NCBI RefSeq assembly: GCF_004307995.1
Contig: NZ_SIRE01000039.1
Coordinates: forward strand, 1 to 64,000
Reading direction: 5' to 3'
Origin: Paenibacillus thalictri
GTDB lineage: Bacteria; Bacillota; Bacilli; Paenibacillales; NBRC-103111
Length of the DNA: 64,000 nt
Made by a program: the position numbers and the translations under genes. The notes beneath the pieces are model-generated. The model made no database searches. It was not told the origin of the DNA and saw only the letters and a list, made by a program, of their open reading frames with translations. Position 1 is the first letter of the stretch; every line of letters begins with the position of its first letter. Shown piece by piece: positions 54,055 through 64,000 of the stretch.

Positions 54055-55410
54055 TTACCGGTTCAACCTAGCTTCCAGCTCCGCTTTTTCCTTCTCAAAA
54101 CCCGGTTTGCCCAGCAATGCGAACATATTTTTCTTATACGCCTCGACACCCGGTTGATCAAACGGATTGACGCCAAGCAAATATCCGCTGATGCCGCACG
54201 CCTTTTCAAAGAAATACACCATATATCCGAAAGTGTACGCCGTCATATCGGAGATCGTCACGATCAGATTCGGCACATTTCCGTCCGTATGAGCCAGCAT
54301 TGTGCCTTCGAACGCTTTTTTATTGACAAAATCCATCGTTTTGCCGCTCAGGAAATTAAGCCCGTCCAAATTGTCGGCATCTTCGCCGATGACGATCGTC
54401 TCCGGCACATTGTTCACCTGAATCACCGTTTCAAACAAGGTGCGGTTGCCTTCTTGAATAAATTGCCCCATCGAATGCAGATCGGTCGAGAAGTCCACCG
54501 ATGCCGGGTAAATTCCCTTATAGTCCTTGCCTTCGCTTTCTCCGAACAGTTGTTTCCACCATTCCGAAACAAAATGCAGCGAAGGTTCGTAATTCACGAG
54601 AATTTCCGTCGTTTTCCCTTTACGGTACAAGGCGTTGCGCACCGCTGCATACTGGTAACTTTCGTTCTGGTCCAAATTCGGATTCGAATAAGCGTCACGC
54701 GCATCCGCTGCGCCTTGCATCATCGCTTCGATATCAATGCCCGCCGCTGCAATCGGAAGCAGCCCGACCGCCGTCAAAACAGAGTAACGTCCGCCTACGT
54801 CGTCCGGAATTACAAACGATTCGTAGCCCTCTTCGACAGCAAGCTTTTTAAGCGCACCTTTGGCTTGGTCGGTGGTAGCGTAGATACGCTTCTGGGCACC
54901 CTCCTTGCCGTATTTCTTCTCCAGCAGATCGCGGAAAATACGGAAAGCAATAGCCGGCTCCGTCGTTGTTCCCGATTTGGAAATGACGTTGACGGAAATA
55001 TCTTTGCCTTCAAGCAGCTGCAGCAAATGAGTCACATAAGTGGAGCTGATATTGTTGCCGACAAAATAAATCTCCGGCGTTTTCCGTTTATCTTTAGGCA
55101 GAATGTTGTAAAAAGAGTGCGAGAGCATCTCCAGTGCCGCTCTTGCGCCCAGGTACGACCCGCCGATGCCGATAACGACAAGCGCGTCGGAATCCTCTTG
55201 GATTCGCGCTGCGGCCTGCTGGATCCGGGCGAACTCCTCCTTGTCATAGTTGACCGGAAGGTCGATCCAGCCCAAATAATCGCTGCCTGCCCCTGTACCG
55301 TTATGCAGCTGCTCGTGCGCCAGCTTGACTGCGCCCGTTAAATATTCAAGTTCATGCGTGCCGATAAACGACAGCGCTTTGCTGTAATCGAAACGAAGCG
55401 TTGAACTCAT
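54055..55410 (-). CDS. pgi: Glucose-6-phosphate isomerase
   Basis: 451 aa, the Bacillus-type short PGI. Interconverts glucose-6-P and fructose-6-P. Substrate phosphate loop [19 protein letters not shown], then [18 protein letters not shown] and the catalytic region [16 protein letters not shown] are intact. GGGGGAT lies upstream of the ATG at 55410. With manA it connects glycolysis to nucleotide-sugar supply. Confidence 0.96.
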   Translation of the reverse strand: MSSTLRFDYSKALSFIGTHELEYLTGAVKLAHEQLHNGTGAGSDYLGWIDLPVNYDKEEFARIQQAAARIQEDSDALVVIGIGGSYLGARAALEMLSHSFYNILPKDKRKTPEIYFVGNNISSTYVTHLLQLLEGKDISVNVISKSGTTTEPAIAFRIFRDLLEKKYGKEGAQKRIYATTDQAKGALKKLAVEEGYESFVIPDDVGGRYSVLTAVGLLPIAAAGIDIEAMMQGAADARDAYSNPNLDQNESYQYAAVRNALYRKGKTTEILVNYEPSLHFVSEWWKQLFGESEGKDYKGIYPASVDFSTDLHSMGQFIQEGNRTLFETVIQVNNVPETIVIGEDADNLDGLNFLSGKTMDFVNKKAFEGTMLAHTDGNVPNLIVTISDMTAYTFGYMVYFFEKACGISGYLLGVNPFDQPGVEAYKKNMFALLGKPGFEKEKAELEARLNR

Positions 55411-55651
55411 GTTTACAAAATCCCCCTTGGCATATTTTACACTTACCGATAGAATACTTTACTTCCGACCCGCGATCAAGTATGTCCAAAATTGTAAGCC
55501 TATTCACGGTTCCTTCCTTTCTCTGCGGCAGGCGAAATGCTACAATATGGATACAGACTGCTTTCATCATCGAAACGATCAATAGGTTTAAGTCCGTGTG
55601 TCGCAACGGAACAACTGCAAATTCCGCGAATGTACAGGAGAGGTGAAAGTT

Positions 55652-56950
55652 ATGAAGACGATCGGTTTTATCGGACTTGGCACGATGGGCAAACCTATGG
55701 CCGCCACATTACTCAGCAAAGGATACTCCGTCATCGTATACAACCGCACAGCGGAAAAAGCGCAGGATTTGGTCCGACAAGGCGCCGATCTTGCGGAAAC
55801 CCCTGCCGAGGCGGCACGAAACGCAGATGTCCTGATTACGATGCTCAGCAACGACGAAGTATTATTGGACGTATTTTACGGCGAGCATGGCATCATGCAT
55901 GGCGTGCGGCCCGGATTAACCGTGATCGACTGCAGTACGGTTTCGCCGGATGCAAGCCGCAAGCTGCATCGCGAGCTCGCGCAGCATTATGCCGATTTTC
56001 TCGATGCCCCGGTGAGCGGCGGTCCTGTTGCGGCAGAAAACGGAACGCTGCTGTTTATGGTCGGAGGAAGTCACTCTGTGCTGAACGAACAGCTGCCTTT
56101 GTTTGAGGCGATGGGAAGCAAGGTGCTGTACATGGGACCTTCCGGCGCAGGCTCAACCGCCAAGCTAGCGCATAATACGATTGTCGGAATCAACGCGCTT
56201 GGCCTGATTGAAGGCATGTCGATAGCGGCCAAAGCCAATCTCGACGCCCAGCAGTTTTTACAGGTCGTTATGGCCGGTGCGGCACATAGCAAACAAGCGG
56301 AATTAAGAGGCCAAAAAATCATCGACCGCGATTTCGCCAATATGTTTTCGCTGCAGCTCATGCTGAAAGACCTGCTGCTCGCCGGCAGTTTGACGGACAC
56401 GCTGAAGCTTCCCGCTCCGCTGCTTAAATCGGCGACCGGCGTGTTTCAAATGGGGCTTAGCCGCGGTCTCGGCGAAAACGATTTGAACGCTGTTGTTCAA
56501 TGTTATGAAGAATGGATGCATACGAAAATTACGGCAAGCCAACCCTTGGCCGAAGAGGATAAACCCGAGACCGTTAATCCGTCCCCAAGCGCACGCGAAC
56601 GCCGCCGCAATCAACGAGTGCTTATGAACATCAAGCTTTTGCTGTCGCTGTACGAATGGGAGCAGGAGGGCGCCTTCTCCGGCCAACATATCGAAGGCAC
56701 GTTGTTCGATTTATCGGAAGGCGGCTTGCAGATCGTGTCGAATTATCCGCTCACACTCGATATGTTTGTTGTTATTCATTTTCCGCAGGAAGCCGAACTT
56801 CCGCCTATCATCGGCCGGATCATCCGAATCACACCGGATAAAAACGGCTTTCGTTACGGCTGCATGCTGTCGGGAATTCCTCCTTATGTTCGCATCAAAC
56901 TTGAGGAGTATATTCGCCACAAACTTGAAACCGGCACCCCGACGACATAA
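55652..56950 (+). CDS. Beta-hydroxyacid dehydrogenase fused to a PilZ domain
   Basis: 432 aa from ATG 55652 (GGAGAGGTG upstream). Residues 1-295 are a complete 3-hydroxyisobutyrate dehydrogenase-like enzyme: NAD(P) motif GFIGLGTMGKPMAATLL, substrate loop DAPVSGGPVAAENGT and catalytic Lys about 171 in GSTAKLAHN. A 20-residue Pro/Glu linker leads to a PilZ domain (about 310-425) with both c-di-GMP signatures: RRNQR (RxxxR, 318-322) and DLSEGG (DxSxxG, 353-358). The fusion is in one uninterrupted frame with no stop or shift. Family relatives normally end at about 290-300 aa. A c-di-GMP-controlled oxidoreductase is the direct inference; the substrate is unknown. Confidence 0.9.
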   Translation: MKTIGFIGLGTMGKPMAATLLSKGYSVIVYNRTAEKAQDLVRQGADLAETPAEAARNADVLITMLSNDEVLLDVFYGEHGIMHGVRPGLTVIDCSTVSPDASRKLHRELAQHYADFLDAPVSGGPVAAENGTLLFMVGGSHSVLNEQLPLFEAMGSKVLYMGPSGAGSTAKLAHNTIVGINALGLIEGMSIAAKANLDAQQFLQVVMAGAAHSKQAELRGQKIIDRDFANMFSLQLMLKDLLLAGSLTDTLKLPAPLLKSATGVFQMGLSRGLGENDLNAVVQCYEEWMHTKITASQPLAEEDKPETVNPSPSARERRRNQRVLMNIKLLLSLYEWEQEGAFSGQHIEGTLFDLSEGGLQIVSNYPLTLDMFVVIHFPQEAELPPIIGRIIRITPDKNGFRYGCMLSGIPPYVRIKLEEYIRHKLETGTPTT

Positions 56951-57000
56951 CAAAACCTTCTGATCAAATCTCTCTCGGCGAAGCATATCATGTTAAAAAC

Positions 57001-57050
57001 AAACCCCCTCTGCAACGGGCGCATTAACGCTCCCGGTTAGAGGGGGTTTT
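57001..57050. terminator. Bidirectional terminator after the PilZ fusion and ppnP
   Basis: AAACCCCCTCT pairs with AGAGGGGGTTTT, with an inner GGGCGC/GCTCCC stem. Confidence 0.85.
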
Positions 57051-57062
57051 CATTATTTGGGA

Positions 57063-57380
57063 CTACTCTTCAATATAAGAGCAAATATAATCGGTTACCG
57101 ATTGCACTTCCAGCTTAAACTTGGAGTTGGCCGGAACCGTAAATTCGCCCGTGCCGCTGATTTGCTGCCATTCGGATTGCCCCGGAAGCAGTACTTTCAG
57201 CTCGCCCGCTTGAATTTCCATAATTTCTTTGGCCGCTGTGCCGAATTCGTATTCGCCAGGCAGCATGATGCCAAGCGTCTTCTTTGTGCCGTCTGCAAAT
57301 ACAACAGTGCGGCTTGTTACTTTTCCGTCAAAATACAAGTTTGCTTTTGTCACGACAGTGACATTGCTCCACTCAGCCAT
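57063..57380 (-). CDS. ppnP: Pyrimidine/purine nucleoside phosphorylase
   Basis: 105 aa, full length for the DUF1255/PpnP cupin family ([52 protein letters not shown]). The E. coli enzyme splits several nucleosides with phosphate. It starts 37 bp after tkt in the same direction, so the two may be cotranscribed. Confidence 0.9.
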   Translation of the reverse strand: MAEWSNVTVVTKANLYFDGKVTSRTVVFADGTKKTLGIMLPGEYEFGTAAKEIMEIQAGELKVLLPGQSEWQQISGTGEFTVPANSKFKLEVQSVTDYICSYIEE

Positions 57381-57417
57381 CTGCGCTTATTCCCCTTTAT
57401 ATAAACTTGCGTATAGG

Positions 57418-59430
57418 TTACTTCAACAGTTGTTTCACTTGAGCGATTACGTTTTCGACCGTGAAGCCATACTCCTTGATTACAACGGGTCCCGGACCGG
57501 ATGCGCCGAATTTGTTGATGGCCAGCACTGCGCCTTGGTCTCCAACATAACGGTCCCAGCCAAACGGATGGCCCATTTCAACAGCCAATCGAGCTTTCAC
57601 CTCAGGCAAAATGACCGAATCCTTGTATTCTTGCGATTGTTTATCGAACAGCTCCCAGCTTGGCATACTGATGACACGCACAGCGATGCCTTCTTCAGCC
57701 AATTGTTTCTGAGCGCCTACAGCAAGCTGCACTTCGGTACCGGTAGCGATAATTTGCGCTTGCGGCTTTCCGTTTGCCGCATCGGACAATACGTATGCAC
57801 CGCGCAGCAAGCCTTCTGCCGCGTTGCTCGAACCTTCCAGCTTCGGAGCCGCTTGGCGGGAGTAAATGAGCGCTACAGGGCCTTTTTTATTGGCAACCGC
57901 ATATTTCCAAGCAGCAGCCGTTTCGTTGCCGTCTGCAGGACGAATGACCGTGATGCCGGGAATTACGCGTAATGCACTGAGTTGTTCGATCGGCTCGTGT
58001 GTTGGTCCGTCTTCGCCTACACCGATACTATCGTGCGTGAACACGTAGATCGCAGGCACGTTTTGAATCGCGGCAAGACGGATCGCCGGGCGTAAATAGT
58101 CGGAGAACACAAAAAATGTGCCGCCGAACACTTTCAAGCCGCCGTGCAGCAGCATGCCGTTGACCGCCGCGCCCATACCGAATTCGCGAACGCCGAAGTA
58201 AATGTTGCGGCCGCTGTAATCTTTCGGCTCCATTCTGCCGGTGTTGTTCAGATGCGTCATCGTGGAGGACTCCAGATCCGCGGAACCACCGACAAGGGAC
58301 GGTACATTTTTGGCAATTGCGTTCAACACAGCACCCGAAGCGGTACGTGTGCCTTTCGAGGCATCGGCATCAACCGGGATGTCTTTATCCCAGCCCTCAG
58401 GCAACTCGCCTGCAGCAGCCAGTTCAAACTGCTTGGCCAGTTCCGGATAAGCCTTGGCATAATCGGAGAGCATTTGCTTCCATTCAGCCTCCGCTTGAAT
58501 GCCGCGTTGTTTCGCTTCGTTAAAATGAGCATAGACTTCAGCAGGCACGTGGAAATGCTGATCTTCGGCCCAGCCATATGCTTTCTTGGTTAATGCAACT
58601 TCGTCCGCGCCAAGCGGAGAACCGTGAGGCCCTACATGTCCGCCTTTACCCGCTTTATTCGGGCTGCCATAACCGATAATCGTCTTAACTTCAATTAATG
58701 TCGGACGGCTGTGGTCGGCTTGCGCTTCCAGCACCGCCTTATGCAGCGCATCGAGATCGTTCCCGTCTTCTACGCGCAAATACTGCCAGCCGTAACCTTC
58801 GAAACGGCTTTTCGCCCGTTCGCTGAACGACAGGTTCAGTTCGCCGTCGAGCGAGATGTCGTTGGAATCATACAACACGATCAGCTTGCCCAAGTTTTGG
58901 TGGCCTGCCAGCGATGCAGACTCGCTGGAGATCCCCTCCATCAGGTCGCCATCGCCGCAAATCACATATGTGTAATGGTCGATCACTTTATAATTGTCTT
59001 TATTGTAAACGGCGGACAGATGCGCTTCCGCAAGTGCCATACCAACGCCCATGCCGAAACCTTGTCCAAGCGGACCTGTCGTGGCGTCAACGCCGGCCGT
59101 ATGTCCTACTTCAGGATGTCCCGGTGTCAGACTGCCCCATTGGCGGAACTGTTTCAGCTCCTCCATCGGCAAGTCGTAGCCGCTCAGGTGCAAGATGCTG
59201 TACAACAGCATCGAACCATGCCCTGCAGACAAAACAAAACGGTCTCGATTGATCCACTGCGGATTCTCCGGATTGTGCTTCATTACGCGGGCGTACAGCT
59301 CATACCCCATTGGCGCTGCGCCCATCGGCATCCCCGGATGTCCGGAGTTGGCTTTCTGTACGGCATCGATCGACAATGTCCGGATCGTATCGATAGAAAG
59401 CTGTTCAATCGATTTGTTGACAACTGTCAT
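57418..59430 (-). CDS. tkt: Transketolase
   Basis: 670 aa from ATG 59430 (GGGAGGTCAC upstream); the frame to 59508 is not needed. It transfers two-carbon ketol units in the pentose phosphate pathway. The N-terminal [20 protein letters not shown], ThDP motif [18 protein letters not shown] and [14 protein letters not shown], and the C-terminal [18 protein letters not shown] are all intact. Confidence 0.97.
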   Translation of the reverse strand: MTVVNKSIEQLSIDTIRTLSIDAVQKANSGHPGMPMGAAPMGYELYARVMKHNPENPQWINRDRFVLSAGHGSMLLYSILHLSGYDLPMEELKQFRQWGSLTPGHPEVGHTAGVDATTGPLGQGFGMGVGMALAEAHLSAVYNKDNYKVIDHYTYVICGDGDLMEGISSESASLAGHQNLGKLIVLYDSNDISLDGELNLSFSERAKSRFEGYGWQYLRVEDGNDLDALHKAVLEAQADHSRPTLIEVKTIIGYGSPNKAGKGGHVGPHGSPLGADEVALTKKAYGWAEDQHFHVPAEVYAHFNEAKQRGIQAEAEWKQMLSDYAKAYPELAKQFELAAAGELPEGWDKDIPVDADASKGTRTASGAVLNAIAKNVPSLVGGSADLESSTMTHLNNTGRMEPKDYSGRNIYFGVREFGMGAAVNGMLLHGGLKVFGGTFFVFSDYLRPAIRLAAIQNVPAIYVFTHDSIGVGEDGPTHEPIEQLSALRVIPGITVIRPADGNETAAAWKYAVANKKGPVALIYSRQAAPKLEGSSNAAEGLLRGAYVLSDAANGKPQAQIIATGTEVQLAVGAQKQLAEEGIAVRVISMPSWELFDKQSQEYKDSVILPEVKARLAVEMGHPFGWDRYVGDQGAVLAINKFGASGPGPVVIKEYGFTVENVIAQVKQLLK

Positions 59431-59594
59431 TCTTTGTGACCTCCCGAAAATATGAATTTGAACCATGTTACCCAGCGTGACTTTGAAAATGTTCACGTGT
59501 GCTTTCAATAAAACCCATAACGAACCACTTGCATTATTGTACCACTACAAGTGGAAGTTTACCACAATAACCAGGCTCGCCGTTATGATTTTTG

Positions 59595-60491
59595 CTAGTT
59601 AAACACAACCGTTTTGTTGTGGTGTACGATAATGCGGTCCTCGACGTGCCAGGAAACCGCACGCGCCAGCACGATCCGTTCGATGTGCCGGCCGATCCGT
59701 TTTAATTCGTCCACATTGTCGCGGTGAGTGACACGTTGAACGTCCTGGTCGATGATCGGTCCGGCATCCAATTCTTCCGTAACATAATGAGCCGTAGCCC
59801 CAATGATTTTCACACCGCGCTTAAATGCCTGAGCATACGGGCTTGCGCCGACAAACGCAGGCAAGAAGGAATGATGGATATTAATGATGCGGCCCGGGAA
59901 ATACTCAATGAACTTGGGTGAAATGATCTGCATGTACCGCGCCAAAATAATCGCGTCCACTTGGCCGACGAGAAGCTCGAGCTGCTTCCGTTCCGCTTCC
60001 TCCTTCGTATTGGCGGTCACCGGAATATGGTAATAAGGGATACCGAACGATTCTACAATCCCCTGCATATCGGGATGATTACTGATGACCATGGAAATAT
60101 CGGCATCCAGATCGCCCGCCTGCCATTGCCACAGCAATTCCAGCAGGCAGTGATCTTCTTTGGAAACAAATACGGCCAGACGCTTTTTGCGGCTTGCTTT
60201 CACCAAGCTCCATTTCATTTGGAATACATTCGCGGATTCGGCAAAATCGGACTTCAGCTGTGCAATTCGCTCATCCAAACGTTCCAAATCAAATTCGATC
60301 CGCATGAAGAACATACCGCCCTCCGGATCCATCGTATATTGGTCGGATTGGACGATATTTGCGCCGTGCTCGAACAGAAATTGCGAGACGGCGGCAACAA
60401 TCCCCGGTTGATCGGGGCATGAAATGAGCATCCGGGCCCGGTTCGGGATCGATTTCTTGTTGGGCACAGCCTGCTTCATACTAGGTGTCAT
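59595..60491 (-). CDS. purU: Formyltetrahydrofolate deformylase
   Basis: 298 aa. Hydrolyses 10-formyl-THF to formate and THF, balancing one-carbon pools. An N-terminal ACT domain (RMLISCPDQPGIVAAVSQFL) precedes the formyltransferase-like domain with ARYMQIISPKFIEYFPGRII NIHHSFLPAF and GATAHYVTEELDAGPIIDQD, where the catalytic Asn/His/Asp set lies. AAAGGAG is 12 nt before ATG 60491; ATG 60479 is also possible. Confidence 0.94.
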   Translation of the reverse strand: MTPSMKQAVPNKKSIPNRARMLISCPDQPGIVAAVSQFLFEHGANIVQSDQYTMDPEGGMFFMRIEFDLERLDERIAQLKSDFAESANVFQMKWSLVKASRKKRLAVFVSKEDHCLLELLWQWQAGDLDADISMVISNHPDMQGIVESFGIPYYHIPVTANTKEEAERKQLELLVGQVDAIILARYMQIISPKFIEYFPGRIINIHHSFLPAFVGASPYAQAFKRGVKIIGATAHYVTEELDAGPIIDQDVQRVTHRDNVDELKRIGRHIERIVLARAVSWHVEDRIIVHHNKTVVFN

Positions 60492-60550
60492 AGCGATGTC
60501 ATTCTCCTTTGTTTTATACAGCTCGTGCTAAATACTCAAACCCGCTTCGC

Positions 60551-61678
60551 TTATACCGTCTGCAAGACGTGCTTGCCGGCAAACCATGCGGTCAAACGTT
60601 GATTAATCTGTTCTTCGCTTAGATCGGCTAACACATTTTCAGCGGCAATCATGTCGTAAAGACGTTCCATCGGTTCGCGTCCGTCCGCTTTTTTGGCTTT
60701 GGCATCGTTCTTTAAGACGTCCCACGTCTGCAGCACATACTCGCGGGGATCCAGCTCCTGCTTGCTGAAGAAATGGTGCAGCCGCTCCACGTGATCCAAG
60801 AAATCCGTTCCGAAACGTTCTGCCGCTTTGCCGGTCAGCAGCGCAATTTCCGCTTCGTACATCGGACGTTGCGTTTTATCGTCTTTGCCGATCCACGGCG
60901 TTTCAAGAATCATCGGCACACGCTGCAGCTTTTCGTGCTGCACAACGCGCTGCATCGCATCAAAGCCGATCCAGCCCGAACCGACCGGCGCATGGCGGTC
61001 CTTGGACGCTCCACGCGGATTTTTGCTGTCGTTTAAGTGAAGCACGGCAATCCGGTTCAGCCCAACGACTTGATCGAACTTTTCCAGTACGCCGTCCAAA
61101 TCGTTAATGAGATCGTATCCCGCATCATGCACGTGGCATGTATCGAAGCAAACGGTAAGCCTCTCGTTATCCTTCACCTTGTCGATAATCTGCGCAATCT
61201 CCTCAAAGCTGCGCCCAATTTCCGTGCCTTTGCCGGCCATCGTTTCCAAGGCGATGTTCACCTGCGTATCGCTGGTCCCGGCAAGCACTTCGTTTAAGCC
61301 CTCTGCAATACGCGCGATGCCGTACTCCGCATCCTTGTCCGTATAAGCGCCGGGATGCAGCACAATGTTGCGCACGCCGAGATAGTCGGTGCGGCGGATT
61401 TCTTCCTGCAAGAACCGGACGGCCAGCTCAAATGTATCTTCTTTGTACGATCCAAGATTAATGATGTACGGAGCATGCACAATGATCTCGTCAATGCCAT
61501 GCTCGCCCATCAGCTTTTTGCCTTCCTCGATATATTGCGTTTCAATCGGCTTGCGCCGGGTATTTTGCGGTGCGCCGGTGTATATCATAAATGTGCCTGA
61601 GCCGTAGGATATCGCCTCCTCGGCAGCATTCAGCAGCCCCTTATCAGAAAACGAAACGTGGGAACCCATTTTCACCAT
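60551..61678 (-). CDS. nfo: Endonuclease IV with C-terminal extension
   Basis: 375 aa from ATG 61678 (AAGGAG 9 nt upstream). The first ~284 residues are a complete AP-endonuclease TIM barrel with zinc ligands in [50 protein letters not shown] and ILETPW. About 91 extra residues follow (from [20 protein letters not shown]), ending in a helical tail ([20 protein letters not shown]) not found in typical ~280-300 aa Nfo. The role is base-excision repair of abasic and oxidised ends, perhaps in spores. The extension's function is unknown. Confidence 0.92.
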   Translation of the reverse strand: MVKMGSHVSFSDKGLLNAAEEAISYGSGTFMIYTGAPQNTRRKPIETQYIEEGKKLMGEHGIDEIIVHAPYIINLGSYKEDTFELAVRFLQEEIRRTDYLGVRNIVLHPGAYTDKDAEYGIARIAEGLNEVLAGTSDTQVNIALETMAGKGTEIGRSFEEIAQIIDKVKDNERLTVCFDTCHVHDAGYDLINDLDGVLEKFDQVVGLNRIAVLHLNDSKNPRGASKDRHAPVGSGWIGFDAMQRVVQHEKLQRVPMILETPWIGKDDKTQRPMYEAEIALLTGKAAERFGTDFLDHVERLHHFFSKQELDPREYVLQTWDVLKNDAKAKKADGREPMERLYDMIAAENVLADLSEEQINQRLTAWFAGKHVLQTV

Positions 61679-61903
61679 GATACTCGACTCCTTCATTAGT
61701 GCGCCAGCTTCACTGGCCGCGAAATCGCCTTGATTAAGTCTGCTCAAACAGCGGACTATTTGAAAACATCCTTGCAAGGCACTGTTTCTATTTTACTAGG
61801 AAAGTCGCAAGAAATCTAGAAATCGGGTATAATTCTAATAATAGACTTTATCAGGTTGTTCAACCGGACAGTCAGATTACAATAAATGGAGTGAATCCTT
61901 ACC

Positions 61904-62332
61904 ATGGTCAATCCGGGTTTCATGTGGTTTATATTGTTTTGGGTGTTTGTATTGCTGTTTGCCATGTCCGTGGGCGGCTTTTTCATGTTCCGCAAATTCC
62001 TCAAGGTGCTGCCGAAAGCCGACGGCAAGTCCAAGCTGGATTGGCAAAATCACTATGTCGAAGCTTCGCGTCACTTATGGACCGATGACTCGAAGACGTT
62101 CCTCGATCAACTGGTATCTCCCGTGCCGACGCCATTTCGCGACATTGCCAAACATTCGATCGCTGCCAGAATCGGGCAGGTCGCTCTGGAGGACAACGCC
62201 GGCGAGGTCACCCGCGAACACTGTCTGCGAGGATACATCCTGGCCACGCCGAAACGTGATTACAAGAGCCTTACTTCTTTTCTCGAGAAAAACGACATCG
62301 ATTACAGCGCCCATAAGCATCTGCTGCAATAG
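61904..62332 (+). CDS. DUF2621 membrane protein (YneK-like)
   Basis: 142 aa, TGGAGTGA 9 nt before the ATG. One N-terminal helix (MWFILFWVFVLLFAMSVGGF) and a cytoplasmic domain with LDWQNHYVEASRHLW and EDNAGEVTREHCLRGYILAT, matching B. subtilis YneK in size and layout. Function unknown; the family is restricted to spore-forming Bacilli as far as I recall. Confidence 0.8.
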   Translation: MVNPGFMWFILFWVFVLLFAMSVGGFFMFRKFLKVLPKADGKSKLDWQNHYVEASRHLWTDDSKTFLDQLVSPVPTPFRDIAKHSIAARIGQVALEDNAGEVTREHCLRGYILATPKRDYKSLTSFLEKNDIDYSAHKHLLQ

Positions 62333-62353
62333 CAGCGCGAAAATCCAGCATAG

Positions 62354-62395
62354 AAAAGCCGCCCGGGTTCACATGTGATCCCGGGCGGCTTTTTT
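62354..62395. terminator. Terminator between DUF2621 and SLH genes
   Basis: GCCGCCCGGG and CCCGGGCGGC form a perfect 10-bp stem, flanked by A4 on the left and T6 on the right. Confidence 0.92.
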
Positions 62396-62413
62396 CATGA
62401 CTGCTGGGTTTCG

Positions 62414-63772
62414 TCATTTCTTCTTGGTCTTAGGCGGCAGCTCCTTATAGAGCTGCGCAGATAACGTTACGCTGAAGTCGCCAATTTTATTCAAATTGGG
62501 GTCGCGCCATTTCGTCTTGATTCCTACCGACGTTCTGCCGTCCACCGGCAAGGTTAGCGGAAGTTCCTCCATTTTGGCAAAACCCAACTGCCCGTCAACG
62601 GACACCCATAAATCGACCTTTTCCTTCGATTTCAGCGTGATCACCAGATACTTGCTGTCTCCAACGTCTACGCCTGTCTCAATCTCTCCATCTTTCATCA
62701 AGTCTTTGACAATGACGCCTTGATCGTCGAAATAATCTTTAATCGACATGTTGGACGGACTGCCCGGGTTGGTTGCGCCATAAGGGTCGTAGGAGCTCCC
62801 GTACCCGCCTGAACTGCCATATCCGCCGCCGGATGAAGTATAACCTCCCGTCCCGCTTCCGGATGAACCTCCCGGCGCATCGTTTAAGTAAATCGTCGAA
62901 TAATCGCTTAACCAGCCGTTCAGATTCAAATAATTATAAATCCGGTCCAATATGGTCACGGCTTCCGCACGGGTAATTTTGTCTAACGGTCTGAAATACC
63001 CCGATTGATTCGCCGTCATGATCCCTGAAGATTGCAGACTGGCCAGCGCTGTCGCCTGATAATTGGAGAAGTCGTCCGTGCCGAGCCGGCAATCGCCCGC
63101 TCCACCGGACATGAACAATGTCATAAACACTCTGCTGTAATCGTCCGAGAACCCTCCGTTGCCCAAATACCGCCCGTCGCCTTTACGCGCATCGTCGTAA
63201 TCCTCGGAATCGGTATAAATTTGGATGGGAACGTCTTTAAAACCCGATAACACACTGCAAATATCGCTCCCGGTTAATCTTCTGTCCATCAGCCTGTTGT
63301 CAAAAAAGCCATACAGCATTTGCGCCAGCTGCAGCCGCGTCAAAGCCGTCTCCGGACGGAAAGCAAGCTCGCCTCTCACGTTAAAACCATAGGTTCCTAG
63401 CGGGAAAGAATAATCATATATTTCGGAGATGTCCTTGTACGCCCAATGCTGGCTTGTGACATCGGCAAACCCGTCCAGCCGCTGCGCGCCCGCCGCGTTC
63501 AAGTTTGGCTTGTATTTGTCAAACAGACGCGCAATCATCGTCGTCCACTCAGCTTTGCTTACCGGACGGTCAGGATAAAAGCGCCCATCGGGAAAGCCGC
63601 TTAATACCCCTTTTTGCGCCATGGTATATATCGAGTTATAAGCCCAATTGTTTTTTTTCGGATCCACATCGGAAAATTTGACGTCGGCCGCTCCTATCGT
63701 AAGCGGAAATACGAGCAGTAGTCCCATAGATATAGCAAGCAAAGCCGAACTGAAGCGAAAAAGCCGATTCAT
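62414..63772 (-). CDS. SLH-domain surface protein
   Basis: 452 aa. Signal peptide (LLAISMGLLLVFPLTIGAAD) followed by three SLH-type segments: FSDVDPKKNNWAYNSIY with GVLSGFPDGRFYPDRPVSKA (about 30-95), FADVTSQHWAYKDI with FRPETALTRLQLAQM (about 105-165), and a third with GYFRPLDKITRAEAVTILD (about 230-290). A Gly/Ser/Tyr linker (about 305-345) leads to a beta-rich C-terminal domain with a basic tail KTKKK. SLH at the N-terminus anchors it to the wall polymer. GGAGG lies 7 nt before the ATG. Confidence 0.88.
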   Translation of the reverse strand: MNRLFRFSSALLAISMGLLLVFPLTIGAADVKFSDVDPKKNNWAYNSIYTMAQKGVLSGFPDGRFYPDRPVSKAEWTTMIARLFDKYKPNLNAAGAQRLDGFADVTSQHWAYKDISEIYDYSFPLGTYGFNVRGELAFRPETALTRLQLAQMLYGFFDNRLMDRRLTGSDICSVLSGFKDVPIQIYTDSEDYDDARKGDGRYLGNGGFSDDYSRVFMTLFMSGGAGDCRLGTDDFSNYQATALASLQSSGIMTANQSGYFRPLDKITRAEAVTILDRIYNYLNLNGWLSDYSTIYLNDAPGGSSGSGTGGYTSSGGGYGSSGGYGSSYDPYGATNPGSPSNMSIKDYFDDQGVIVKDLMKDGEIETGVDVGDSKYLVITLKSKEKVDLWVSVDGQLGFAKMEELPLTLPVDGRTSVGIKTKWRDPNLNKIGDFSVTLSAQLYKELPPKTKKK

Positions 63773-63932
63773 ACCCCTACCTCCGAATGTACATATTTAC
63801 ATTTATTTACGCCTTTTTCCTCGAAAAAGTTGCAGCTAGAACAAAACATACTCCCTTTAATATCGGAATGTCGGTGCTGATTGTTTACTGCAATTCGTCC
63901 TAAGCGCAAAAAAAGGCTCCCGCATGCAGCAG

Positions 63933-64000
63933 GGCCACTGAAAAAGTGAACGCTACATGAGCGAATCATGCTTCCGATCGCCAATTGTCCCTGAATTTCT
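63933..64000 (+). repeat. Dispersed palindromic element, copy D (cut by window end)
   Basis: The first 68 bp of the element, nearly identical to copy C. It follows A7 plus GGCTCCC (63908-63921), again a terminator-like left arm. The right half lies beyond the window. The region 63773-63932 otherwise holds the promoter area of the SLH gene. Confidence 0.8.

Noticed and set aside
54154-55341. 395-aa plus-strand open frame
   Set aside because: Antisense to pgi; no recognisable domain.

Overview
The window looks like chromosome from a Gram-positive spore-former of the Paenibacillaceae (Bacillota), Paenibacillus- or Cohnella-like. The signs are S-layer-homology (SLH) proteins, YesM/YesN-type two-component regulation, T-box leaders, an L20-leader/infC/rpmI/rplT operon with an AUU-started infC, many TTG starts behind strong GGAGG sites, and moderate GC. 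The genus is inferred. No rRNA, tRNA, CRISPR array, phage or transposase gene was recognised.

Layout. 0.2-9.3 kb (minus): a sulfated-carbohydrate locus with two sulfatases, two CUT1 permeases, a sugar-binding lipoprotein and a YesN/YesM regulator pair. 9.6-12.3 kb (plus): a T-box with an apparent valine (GUC) specifier ahead of a PLP aminotransferase, then a ROK sugar kinase. 12.5-16.3 kb (minus): ilvB-ilvN-ilvC behind a leucine (CUC) T-box. 16.4-28.3 kb: a probable c-di-GMP-controlled exopolysaccharide locus. One arm reads, in transcription order: DivIVA-like small protein, MshEN-GT2 synthase, GT-C membrane transferase, GtrB-like GT2, GtrA flippase, secreted CBM35-GH26 mannanase, lipoprotein. 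The divergent arm holds a degenerate GGDEF membrane protein and a BcsB-like protein. 28.4-32.1 kb: a giant SLH surface protein. 32.3-33.8 kb: infC-rpmI-rplT. 33.8-37.2 kb: membrane GT2, PAP2 phosphatase and a glycolipid-type GT28. 37.4-49.6 kb: trmB, MarR, a WGxxGxxG surface protein, a YtqA-like radical SAM, a cytochrome c lipoprotein, mnmM, manA, a propeller protein, a B12-radical SAM protein, and an MFS pump with its MerR regulator. 49.7-63.8 kb: an active-looking diguanylate cyclase, a GH73-like glucosaminidase, small proteins, TetR, an IMPACT/YigZ protein, pgi, a dehydrogenase fused to PilZ, ppnP, tkt, purU, nfo, a DUF2621 protein and a second SLH protein.

How the parts work together. The most striking theme is c-di-GMP. 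The window has one GGDEF protein with an intact signature, a polysaccharide synthase carrying tandem MshEN c-di-GMP-binding motifs where classical BcsA carries PilZ, and a beta-hydroxyacid dehydrogenase with a C-terminal PilZ domain. The polysaccharide locus combines a processive synthase with a GtrA/GtrB/GT-C side-branch module and a GH26 hydrolase, an arrangement I do not recognise as a described system.

A second theme is a dispersed, long-palindromic element of about 168 bp (four copies plus one remnant). It lies at gene 3' ends beside or within terminator hairpins, and its inner hairpin shows compensatory changes.
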